Translations under genes and position numbers: made by a program
Part shown: one piece after another, positions 14,787 through 21,525 of the stretch
Layout: each line of letters starts with the position of its first letter
How positions within the stretch are numbered: the stretch's first letter is position 1
From: DATLXH01 sp035576005
GTDB taxonomy: Bacteria > Acidobacteriota > Thermoanaerobaculia > Gp7-AA8
NCBI GenBank assembly: GCA_035576005.1
Contig: DATLXH010000139.1
Coordinates: 1 to 27,294, forward strand
DNA: 27,294 nt
Direction: 5' to 3'
The notes under the pieces: model-generated
What the model was told of the DNA's origin: nothing
The model's input: the letters and a program-made list of their open reading frames with translations, nothing else
Databases searched by the model: none

Positions 14787-14840
14787 GCATCCAGGCCACT
14801 CTCCGCCGCGTCACAACGAAGGTCTGCGAGAAATGCTGGT
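14787..14840 (-). repeat. Inverted 54-bp fragment of the palindromic element's left end
   Basis: GCATCCAGGCCACTCTCCGC through GAGAAATGCTGG is the reverse complement of the element's left arm, with a handful of mismatches. It starts 4 bp after copy E, so the two form a compound head-to-head arrangement ending just before the putative nuo promoter. Confidence 0.8.
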
Positions 14841-14848
14841 CAACCCGC

Positions 14849-14876
14849 TTGACTCCTGAAGGTCCCCGACTAAAAT
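14849..14876 (+). promoter_or_regulatory. Putative sigma-70-type promoter of the nuo operon
   Basis: TTGACT (14849-14854), a 16-bp spacer, TAAAAT (14871-14876). This is close to the -35/-10 consensus and is 30 bp upstream of the nuoA ATG, so transcription would start near 14883. It lies just downstream of the inverted repeat fragment. Confidence 0.55.
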
Positions 14877-14906
14877 ACAGACGCTCTCCGGGATCAGATA
14901 AAACCA

Positions 14907-15269
14907 ATGACGGCAAACTATGCGGTGCTCCTGGTGGCGACACTCATTGTGGCGTCGCTGCCTGTACTGACGCTTTTCATTCTGACTCCCCTCATCCGCG
15001 CCTCGCGACCCTCCAAGGTCAAGCTCGAGCCGTACGAGTGCGGGATGCCGGCTACATCGCTGGCGTTCGATCACCGCTTCTCAGTTCGCTACTTCCTCAT
15101 CGCGGTGCTCTTCATCATCTTCGACGTTGAGACAGTGTTCCTCTTTCCCTGGGCGATCCGGTTCAAGCAGCTTGGCTGGTTCGGTGCGATCGAGATGGCT
15201 GTGTTTCTCGGGATCCTTCTTGTCGGCTACTTTTACGCCTGGAGACGGAAGGTCCTGACATGGGTCTGA
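14907..15269 (+). CDS. nuoA: NADH-quinone oxidoreductase subunit A
   Basis: A 120-aa membrane subunit of complex I with three helices. The conserved first-loop sequence is present: EPYECGMPATSLAFDHRFSV, followed by YFLIAVLFIIFDVETVFLFP with the membrane-embedded acidic residues, and a third helix before the basic C-terminus. NuoA helps shape the quinone cavity at the junction of the arms. It is the first gene of the cluster and overlaps nuoB by 10 nt. A near-consensus promoter lies 30 bp upstream; the Shine-Dalgarno (GGGAT) is weak. Confidence 0.95.
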   Translation: MTANYAVLLVATLIVASLPVLTLFILTPLIRASRPSKVKLEPYECGMPATSLAFDHRFSVRYFLIAVLFIIFDVETVFLFPWAIRFKQLGWFGAIEMAVFLGILLVGYFYAWRRKVLTWV

Positions 15270-16282
15270 TCGAAAATCGCTTCGACCCCAACATTCTCAC
15301 GACGACCGTCGACAAATTCTTCAACTGGGCCCGCAAGTCTTCACTCTGGCCGATGCAGTTCGGTCTGGCGTGCTGTGCCATCGAGATGATGGCCGTTCTC
15401 GATCCCCGACACGACATGGCTCGCTTCGGAGCGGAGGTGTTTCGAGCCACCCCGCGGCAATCGGATCTGATGATCGTTGCTGGCACCGTAGTGGAGAAGA
15501 TGGCGCCCATCGTCAAGCGGCTGTACGACCAGATGCCCGATCCCAAATGGGTCATTGCCATGGGCTCATGCGCCACGTGCGGTGGGCCTTACGACACGTA
15601 CGCCGTAACGCAGGGTGTCGACCGTCTCGTCCCTGTGGACGTTTACGTTCCAGGCTGCCCTCCACGTCCGGAAGCGCTTCTGTGGGGGCTTCTCGAACTG
15701 CAGAAGAAGATCGACAAGATGCACATCCTCCGGAAAGGGGGAGAGACTTACGATTTTGCTCGTGAAGCAGTTCGTGATTCGTTACGGCCTGTTCATGACG
15801 GTCCTGCTCTCCGCGCCGAGCAGGCTGCTCAGCTGAAGCCCGCGCCGTTGTCGGGAGTCAAGCGCGCACCGGCGGGCGCGAAGGTCGAGAAGAAGGTCTC
15901 GACGCCTGCGGTGGCCGTAGCAGTCGCACCCGCGCCTGTCGACGGCGTAGAGGGCACGGAGACAGCCGCAACTGTCGCGGCGCCCGTCGCGGAAGCGGCC
16001 CCCGAAACAGCGGCCCCTTCCGCACCTTTTCATGACGAGACGCTGACCCTTCCCGAGCGGATGGCGATGGCTGAGGAAATGGGCGGCAAACTGGAGACAA
16101 AGCTTTTCGCCGCCATGGCGCAGACCGACTGCGGAGCCTGTGGCTGGGACTGTGAAGGATATGCAAACGCGATCGCTACGGGAGAAACGAAGGACATTGC
16201 ACTCTGCGTCCCCGGCGAGCAGGAGACGCTCGAGGCGCTCGAGTCGTTGATGAAGCAGGCAGGCCTTCCCTACGAAGCCTGA
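15260..16282 (+). CDS. nuoB: NADH-quinone oxidoreductase subunit B with extra C-terminal Fe-S module
   Basis: A 340-aa protein; ordinary NuoB has about 160-220. Residues 1-~160 are the standard subunit that carries cluster N2: CC at 38-39, Cys104 in MGSCATCGG and Cys133 in PGCPPRPEALL. Residues ~180-255 form an Ala/Pro/Val-rich linker. Residues ~256-337 form a separate module, FHDETLTLPERM then TKLFAAMAQTDCGACGWDCE and CVPGEQET, with Cys291, Cys294, Cys298 and Cys316. The CxxCGxxxC...CxPG pattern resembles the small [4Fe-4S] domain (PF04060-like) of RnfB and of some sulfite-reductase flavoproteins. NuoC ends with a sister module. The core function, electron transfer to quinone, is secure; the module's role is unknown. 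Confidence 0.95.
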   Translation: MGLIENRFDPNILTTTVDKFFNWARKSSLWPMQFGLACCAIEMMAVLDPRHDMARFGAEVFRATPRQSDLMIVAGTVVEKMAPIVKRLYDQMPDPKWVIAMGSCATCGGPYDTYAVTQGVDRLVPVDVYVPGCPPRPEALLWGLLELQKKIDKMHILRKGGETYDFAREAVRDSLRPVHDGPALRAEQAAQLKPAPLSGVKRAPAGAKVEKKVSTPAVAVAVAPAPVDGVEGTETAATVAAPVAEAAPETAAPSAPFHDETLTLPERMAMAEEMGGKLETKLFAAMAQTDCGACGWDCEGYANAIATGETKDIALCVPGEQETLEALESLMKQAGLPYEA

Positions 16283-16287
16283 GTAGT

Positions 16288-16316
16288 CCCGCGCGCGGAC
16301 ATTCCATGTCCGGCGG
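16288..16316 (+). other. Hairpin between nuoB and nuoC
   Basis: CGGACAT (16296-16302), loop TCC, ATGTCCG (16306-16312), within outer CCCG/CGGG pairing. It lies in the 64-bp gap between nuoB and nuoC, before the GAGGAA Shine-Dalgarno of nuoC. It may set transcript stability or relative expression. Confidence 0.45.
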
Positions 16317-16346
16317 GCTGCTGGTGACGAGGAACCAGACGAAAGT

Positions 16347-17363
16347 ATGACCGAAGAGATCGAGCCGACAACAGCAGAGCCAGCACAGCCGCCGCCGGTT
16401 GCCGCGGCTGCTCCGGCTGGCAGAACCGCTGATGCGATCCGGCGCGACCCGCTTGTCTCCGCAGTCGTGGATCAGCATTCTGCCGACGTCACGGACGCCC
16501 GTGAATTTGCCGGTGAGGTGACGCTGCACATCAGCCGCGAGCGGATCCGCGAAGTCTGCCAATCGTTCAAGAGTGACGGCTTTGGCTATCTGGTCGATCT
16601 CACTGGCGTCGACTACTCGACCTATCCCAATCACGGCGGCGAGCGCTTCGCAGTCGTCTATCACCTTTACTCTCACAGCCGGAACGCGAGAGTGCGGCTC
16701 AAAGTATTCGCAGCCGACGGCGTAACGGTTCCTTCGGTCACTCCAGTATGGAAGACCGCCAACTGGCACGAGAGAGAAACTTTCGACATGTACGGGATCG
16801 TCTTCGAAGGTCATCCGAATCTCGAGCGCATCCTCATGTGGGAAGGATTCAACGGACATCCGCTGAGAAAAGACTTCCCGCTGCGTGGCATCGATACGGG
16901 AGCCCGGATCTATCCCGAGGTCTTCCCGGAAGGTGGCGGCCCCAAAGCGGGGTCGACCGGGAAGGATCCGAAGGACGTGAACCTCTACAGCGGTGAGTGG
17001 GATCGTTACGGACGTTCGCCGATTGCACAGTTGCCCGCAACTGCAGCGAGTGCTGGCGGGACAGCGTCGCCGGAGCTTGCCACTCAGGTCGCGGCCTCGG
17101 CGCAGCCGACAGAGGAGGCGCCGTTCCATGATCCCGACATGCCGCTCCCTCAGCGAATGGAGCTCGCCAAAGATGGCGATCTGAAAACGAAGTTGTTCGC
17201 GGCCATGGCGCAGACGGACTGCACAGCCTGCGGCTGGGACTGCGAGGGTTACGCTGCTGCCCTGGCGACTGGCGAGTCGAAAGACATCACGCTCTGCGTG
17301 CCCGGCGAAGCAGAAACCGAATCGATGCTCAAAGCGCTCATGACGCAGGCGGGGAAACTCTGA
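16347..17363 (+). CDS. nuoC: NADH-quinone oxidoreductase subunit C with extra C-terminal Fe-S module
   Basis: A 338-aa protein; ordinary NuoC has about 150-210. Residues ~7-25 are Pro/Ala-rich. The core (~30-200) has the family signature HERETFDMYGIVFEGHPNL, then RILMWEGFNGHPLRKDFPL. An Ala/Thr/Pro-rich linker (~236-258) leads to FHDPDMPLPQRM, TKLFAAMAQTDCTACGWDCE and CVPGEAET, with Cys292, Cys295, Cys299 and Cys317. By hand alignment this module matches the NuoB module at 54 of 77 positions. Standard NuoC binds no cluster, so this would add one beside NuoB and NuoD in the peripheral arm. GAGGAA lies 12 nt before the ATG. The TGA overlaps the nuoD start (TGATG). Confidence 0.95.
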   Translation: MTEEIEPTTAEPAQPPPVAAAAPAGRTADAIRRDPLVSAVVDQHSADVTDAREFAGEVTLHISRERIREVCQSFKSDGFGYLVDLTGVDYSTYPNHGGERFAVVYHLYSHSRNARVRLKVFAADGVTVPSVTPVWKTANWHERETFDMYGIVFEGHPNLERILMWEGFNGHPLRKDFPLRGIDTGARIYPEVFPEGGGPKAGSTGKDPKDVNLYSGEWDRYGRSPIAQLPATAASAGGTASPELATQVAASAQPTEEAPFHDPDMPLPQRMELAKDGDLKTKLFAAMAQTDCTACGWDCEGYAAALATGESKDITLCVPGEAETESMLKALMTQAGKL

Positions 17364-18478
17364 TGCTCAACGTTCACGAGATGGAAGTGAACTTCGGGCC
17401 ACAGCATCCCTCCACGCACGGCGTGCTTCGCGTTCTCCTCCGCATCGACGGCGAGCGGATCATCGACGCGAAGCCTGTGATCGGATACCTGCACCGAGGA
17501 ACGGAAAAGCTGTTCGAGAACATGCCGTACCCGCAGTGCATCCCGCACACAGACCGCATGGACTACGTCGCCGCCGCGACGAACAACCTCGGGTTTGTCG
17601 AGACCGTGGAAAAGCTCATGGGAGTTACGGGGCAGATTCCGAAACGTGCGCAGATCATCCGCGTCATGCTTTGTGAGCTCCAGCGGATCTCCTCTCATCT
17701 TCTCTGGCTCGCAACTCACGCGATCGACATCGGAGCGATGACTCCGTTCTTCTATTGCTTCCGCGAGCGGGAGCAGGTGCTGGACCTTTTCGAAGCGTAT
17801 TGCGGCGCGCGTCTCACACTCAACTGCATGCGGATCGGCGGGCTCCCTTATGACCTGCCTGCCGGGTGGACTGATGACCTCGAAGCGTTCACTTCGATCT
17901 TCGACGCGGCGGTCGATGAGTACGAGTCGCTTCTCACGAACAACAGGATCTGGAAGCGGCGCACGATCGGTATAGGAGTCCTCGATCCGCAGGACGCGAT
18001 CGAGTGGGGGATCACCGGACCTCCTCTGCGCGGGTCCGGCGTCGATTGGGATCTTCGCAGAATCCTTCCCTACGAGTGCTACCCGGAGCTCGAGTTCGAT
18101 GTTCCGCTGGGCAGGAATGGAGATACGTACGACCGCTACGTCGTGCGCATGGCAGAGATGCGGCAGTCTAACCGGATTCTGCAGCAGTGCATCCCCATGG
18201 TGAAAGCAACGCCTGAAGGTGACATCAAGGCGAAGATCTCCCGTGTGATCCGGCCGCCGGAAGGGGAGGCGTACCACTCGGTGGAGTCGCCCAAGGGAGA
18301 GCTCGGCTACTACATCGTCTCGGACGGAAAGAGTCAGACCGCCTATCGCTGCAAAGTCCGCCCACCGTCGTTCGTCAATCTGCAGGCCTTACCTGCGATG
18401 GCAAAAGGGCACCTCGTCTCCGACCTTGTTGCCCTCATCGGCACGATTGACATCGTCCTCGGAGAGGTGGACCGGTGA
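17363..18478 (+). CDS. nuoD: NADH-quinone oxidoreductase subunit D
   Basis: A 371-aa 49-kDa-type subunit that forms the quinone-reduction site with NuoB. GPQHPSTHGVLR holds the likely quinone-site His19, and DRMDY holds Tyr68; their spacing matches His38 and Tyr87 of the Thermus subunit. Arg23 in HGVLR corresponds, as far as I can place it, to the arginine that NDUFAF7 dimethylates in the mitochondrial subunit. The C-terminus is the usual DIVLGEVDR. It is translationally coupled to nuoC by TGATG. After it, where nuoE, nuoF and nuoG usually lie, there is only an inverted repeat and then nuoH. Confidence 0.97.
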   Translation: MLNVHEMEVNFGPQHPSTHGVLRVLLRIDGERIIDAKPVIGYLHRGTEKLFENMPYPQCIPHTDRMDYVAAATNNLGFVETVEKLMGVTGQIPKRAQIIRVMLCELQRISSHLLWLATHAIDIGAMTPFFYCFREREQVLDLFEAYCGARLTLNCMRIGGLPYDLPAGWTDDLEAFTSIFDAAVDEYESLLTNNRIWKRRTIGIGVLDPQDAIEWGITGPPLRGSGVDWDLRRILPYECYPELEFDVPLGRNGDTYDRYVVRMAEMRQSNRILQQCIPMVKATPEGDIKAKISRVIRPPEGEAYHSVESPKGELGYYIVSDGKSQTAYRCKVRPPSFVNLQALPAMAKGHLVSDLVALIGTIDIVLGEVDR

Positions 18479-18494
18479 GACATTCGGGCCGAAG

Positions 18495-18618
18495 GCTTTG
18501 GAGTGCGGCAGCCGCAGCTGCCGCTTTTGAGTCCGATCGAAAGGTCGGGCCACTCTTCATCGGATGTACTCCGAGGGATCACGAGAAAGCGGCAGCTGCG
18601 GCAGCCGCACTCCAAAGC
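18495..18618. repeat. 33-bp inverted repeat between nuoD and nuoH
   Basis: Arms 18495-18527 and 18586-18618 are complementary at 32 of 33 positions and enclose 58 nt. Each begins or ends with GCTTTGGAGTGCGGCAGCCG or its complement. The left arm itself holds an inner hairpin GCGGCAGC-CGCA-GCTGCCGC. It occupies most of the 166-bp gap, the second-largest gap inside the nuo cluster, and sits just before the nuoH start. Confidence 0.95.
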
Positions 18619-18644
18619 TTCGCTGCTGGCAACGGTGTCGCCGC

Positions 18645-19727
18645 ATGAACGCGATCCTCCTCACTCTCGCCGCAACCCCGCTCATCCCCGAGCCGCTCAT
18701 GCGGTACCTCGTCTGGCCGACGTTCAAGTTCCTCATCGCCTTCGTCATGGTGCAGGCAATCGTCGCAGGAATGACCTACATCGAGCGCCGCATGCTTGGA
18801 TTCATGCAGGCCAGGCTCGGTCCGAACCGCGTCGGTCCTTACGGCCTCTTTCAGGCGATCGCGGACCCGATCAAACTCATGCTCAAGGAAGACATCATTC
18901 CTGCGAAAGCGGAGAAGGTCGCGTACTTCCTCGGCCCCATGCTTCCCATCATTCCGGCCTTCGTCGTCTTCTGCCTCATTCCGTTCGGCCCGCCGCCGAT
19001 GTTCGCGGTCACGCGCGTCAACGTTGGCCTGCTCCTCATCCTCGCGCTCACTTCGACCGGCGTCTACGGAATCATCCTCGGCGGGTGGGCATCGAACAAC
19101 AAGTTTTCCCTCATGGGCGGCCTCCGTTCTGCCGCGCAGATGATTTCGTACGAAGTTCCATTCGGGCTCTCCATCGTCGGGGTCCTGATGATTTGCGGGA
19201 GCTTCGACCTGGTGAAAATCGTTCAATACCAGGAACGACACTTCTGGAATGTGATTCCTCAGATCGTTGGCTGCTTTATCTTTTTCGTCTCCATGGTCGC
19301 CGAGACCAACCGTGCGCCCTTCGATCTGCCCGAGGCCGAGTCGGAGCTCGTTGCGGGATTCCACACTGAGTACTCGGGGATGAAGTTCGCGTTCTTCATG
19401 CTCGCCGAGTATGCGGCGATGCTTGTGAACAGCTGTCTGATCGTGAGTCTTTTCTTCGGCGGCTGGACGCTGGCGATGTTCAACATCGGTCTCACCACGA
19501 AGGTCCTTCAGAACTGGGGGGTGATCGGCGCGCTCATCGGCGTTTCGATCTTTATTGTCAAGGTCATGCTTTTCATGCTGGTCTATATCTGGTTCCGCGG
19601 TACCTTTCCCCGCTACCGTTTCGATCAGCTCATGGACCTCGGTTGGAAGTGGATGATTCCGATGGCGCTGATCAACATTGTTCTCACCGGACTCGTGATA
19701 CTGACTCTGCAATCAATCGGAATCTGA
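18645..19727 (+). CDS. nuoH: NADH-quinone oxidoreductase subunit H
   Basis: A 360-aa membrane subunit with about eight helices that lines the quinone channel entrance. Family signatures are GPNRVGPYGLFQAIADPIKL, ETNRAPFDLPEAESELVAGF with HTEYSGMKFAFF, and RGTFPRYRFDQLMDLGWKW. The frame is open back to 18564, but that extension is translated from the inverted repeat, so I prefer the ATG at 18645. No Shine-Dalgarno is evident there (GGCAACGGTG upstream), so the start is not certain. nuoI follows after one base. Confidence 0.95.
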   Translation: MNAILLTLAATPLIPEPLMRYLVWPTFKFLIAFVMVQAIVAGMTYIERRMLGFMQARLGPNRVGPYGLFQAIADPIKLMLKEDIIPAKAEKVAYFLGPMLPIIPAFVVFCLIPFGPPPMFAVTRVNVGLLLILALTSTGVYGIILGGWASNNKFSLMGGLRSAAQMISYEVPFGLSIVGVLMICGSFDLVKIVQYQERHFWNVIPQIVGCFIFFVSMVAETNRAPFDLPEAESELVAGFHTEYSGMKFAFFMLAEYAAMLVNSCLIVSLFFGGWTLAMFNIGLTTKVLQNWGVIGALIGVSIFIVKVMLFMLVYIWFRGTFPRYRFDQLMDLGWKWMIPMALINIVLTGLVILTLQSIGI

Positions 19728-19728
19728 G

Positions 19729-20268
19729 ATGGCCCTGCCAAAATGGACAGACACGATTCTGCTGCTCGATTTCTTCGAGGGGCTGAAGACTACCTTCAAG
19801 GAGCTGTTCAAGCCGAAGGTGACGATCAGCTACCCCGAGGAGCGACTCGAGCCGTCTGATCGTTTCCGAGGAATGTTCCGGTTCTCGTATGACCGCTGCA
19901 TCGCGTGCAAGCTCTGTGCGGTGGCCTGTCCCATCGACATCATCTATATCGACGTTCACGATGAGACCCGGGAAATCGACGGTAAGAAAAAAAAGCTCAA
20001 GGTCCTCGACCGTTACGACATCGACGTCAAGCGCTGCATGTTCTGCGCGCTTTGCGAAGAGGCCTGCCCGACGAAGCCGAAGTCGATCTGGCTGACGACG
20101 AAGACCTACGAGCTGGCAGCACTCGATCGGAACGAGCTCTACTTCAACATGCAGGAGCTCGAGTACTGGGACGAGCGACCGAAGTACCTTGGCATCGATG
20201 GCCCCGCCGCTGAGAGTGCAGACGGCGATAAGGGTGACCAGAAGGCGCTTCCGGGAGCGACGCAGTAA
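19729..20268 (+). CDS. nuoI: NADH-quinone oxidoreductase subunit I
   Basis: A 179-aa ferredoxin-like subunit that carries clusters N6a and N6b. There are two CxxCxxCxxxCP motifs: CIACKLCAVACPIDII and CMFCALCEEACPTKP, each with four Cys. A Lys-rich loop (KKKKLK) lies between them. It passes electrons toward N2 in NuoB. With nuoG absent locally, NuoI is the first standard cluster carrier encoded here. The C-terminal tail is acidic and charged. The stop codon overlaps the nuoJ start (TAATG). Confidence 0.96.
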   Translation: MALPKWTDTILLLDFFEGLKTTFKELFKPKVTISYPEERLEPSDRFRGMFRFSYDRCIACKLCAVACPIDIIYIDVHDETREIDGKKKKLKVLDRYDIDVKRCMFCALCEEACPTKPKSIWLTTKTYELAALDRNELYFNMQELEYWDERPKYLGIDGPAAESADGDKGDQKALPGATQ

Positions 20269-20951
20269 TGGAAGCGGTCATGCCTCACATCCCGTTCGTG
20301 ATCTTCTTCATCGTGGGGACGATCGCGATTGCTTCATCGCTGCTGGTCGTGGCGATGCGAAACCCCGTTCATTCGGCTCTTTTCCTTCTTCTCACCTTCC
20401 TGTGCGTTGCAATTCTGTTTGTTCTGGTCGGTGGGGAGTTCGTCGGTGCGGTACAGATCCTGGTCTACGCCGGCGGGATCATGGTGCTGTTCCTGTTCGT
20501 CGTCATGCTGATCAATGTCAGGCATCTCCCTGACGAGAAGATGTTCTCCGCCTACTGGATGGGAGCCATCGGCGTTGGTCTGGGGATCTTCATCCTCTTT
20601 GTTTCGCTTGTACGACCTGGTGCTTATCGCGATCCGGTGGTCAACGCGAAGGGACTGAGAAGCTACCAGACCACTGTACGAAAGAAAGTCGTGGCTGCTG
20701 ATGGCACTGTTACCCGAAAACGGGTCCGTCGTACCAGAACGGTAGGAAACTCCGAAGCGATCGGGATGCAGCTCTACCGCGATTACCTCGTTCCTTTTGA
20801 AGTGGCGTCGGTGTTTCTCCTCGTGGCAATGATCGGAGCAATCGTCATCGGCAAGAGGGAGCTCGAGGTCGACGAAGAGGAAATCACGCCTGCGTTCATT
20901 CTCGAGCGCGCCGCGGAAGAGAAACGAGTCAAGGAGCTGTCCGGTGCCTGA
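20268..20951 (+). CDS. nuoJ: NADH-quinone oxidoreductase subunit J
   Basis: A 227-aa membrane subunit, somewhat longer than the usual 165-200. The helices and the conserved AVQILVYAGGIMVLFLFVVM (helix with the pi-bulge) are present. Between the fourth and fifth helices there is an inserted, strongly basic stretch (residues ~117-160, including VRKK and TRKRVRRTRT). The C-terminal tail is acidic (ELEVDEEE). The ATG overlaps the nuoI stop; a second in-frame ATG at 20280 is an alternative start. The 3' end overlaps nuoK by 8 nt. Confidence 0.94.
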   Translation: MEAVMPHIPFVIFFIVGTIAIASSLLVVAMRNPVHSALFLLLTFLCVAILFVLVGGEFVGAVQILVYAGGIMVLFLFVVMLINVRHLPDEKMFSAYWMGAIGVGLGIFILFVSLVRPGAYRDPVVNAKGLRSYQTTVRKKVVAADGTVTRKRVRRTRTVGNSEAIGMQLYRDYLVPFEVASVFLLVAMIGAIVIGKRELEVDEEEITPAFILERAAEEKRVKELSGA

Positions 20952-21246
20952 CATCAACGCCTTCCTGATGCTCTCCGGCACCATGTTCACTATCGGTCTG
21001 ATGGGCGTGATTCTGCGCCGCAACATGATCACGGTTCTCATGTGCATCGAGCTGATGTTGAACGCAGTGAATATCAACCTCGTCGCGTTTTCGTACCGCT
21101 TCGCCTCGCTCGAGGGTCAGATCTTCGCGATCTTCGTCATCACCGTGGCCGCCGGCGAAGCCGCCGTGGGGCTTGCCATCATCATTCAACTCTACAGACT
21201 CAAGAACACGATCAACGTCGACGAGGCTCGTGCGCTCAATGGATAG
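20944..21246 (+). CDS. nuoK: NADH-quinone oxidoreductase subunit K
   Basis: A 100-aa, three-helix antiporter-like subunit of the membrane arm. The buried glutamates of the proton path are in CIELMLNAVN and AAGEAAVGLA, and the length is standard. It starts at a GTG inside nuoJ, so translation is probably coupled. A 279-bp repeat-filled gap follows before nuoL. Confidence 0.95.
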   Translation: MPDINAFLMLSGTMFTIGLMGVILRRNMITVLMCIELMLNAVNINLVAFSYRFASLEGQIFAIFVITVAAGEAAVGLAIIIQLYRLKNTINVDEARALNG

Positions 21247-21292
21247 GACGGCGGCATTCGGTCTGATCGAGCGATCCAGCCGCGAAGCGGCG

Positions 21293-21347
21293 TTCCCTCT
21301 CCCCGGCGGGGAGAGGGAAGCGAGCGAAGCGAAGCAGGGAGAGGGGC
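21293..21347 (+). repeat. Multi-hairpin GC-rich repeat, copy 5 (inside nuo operon)
   Basis: A perfect 12-bp stem TTCCCTCTCCCC (21293-21304), loop GGC, GGGGAGAGGGAA, followed by AGCGAGCGAAGCGAAGC and GGGAGAGGGG. It lies in the nuoK-nuoL gap and would be transcribed in the operon mRNA. Confidence 0.85.
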
Positions 21348-21444
21348 GTGAAAGTCTCGCTACTCTCTTCGGCGGCCGCGATGACTGCAGGACGTACTCG
21401 ACGGGCGTATCGATGAAAGCCTGGCCCCCGTATCTCTCGCGACC

Positions 21445-21511
21445 CCTCTCCCGGTCGCTGACGCGACCACCCTCTCCCCACCGGGGAGAGGGATTCGCCC
21501 CTTCGGGGCCG
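21445..21511 (-). repeat. Multi-hairpin GC-rich repeat, copy 6 (inverted, inside nuo operon)
   Basis: GGTCGC-TGAC-GCGACC (21453-21468), then CCCTCTCCCC (21470-21479), loop ACC, GGGGAGAGGG (21483-21492), then GCCCC-TTC-GGGGC. It is the reverse complement arrangement of copy 7. The nuoL Shine-Dalgarno (GGAG, 21514-21517) follows directly. The ~100 bp between copies 5 and 6 holds no gene. Confidence 0.85.
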
Positions 21512-21525
21512 TCGGAGTCGACTCG

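Noticed and set aside
18564..18644. Upstream start for nuoH
   Set aside because: The extra 27 residues are translated from the inverted repeat and match no NuoH N-terminus.
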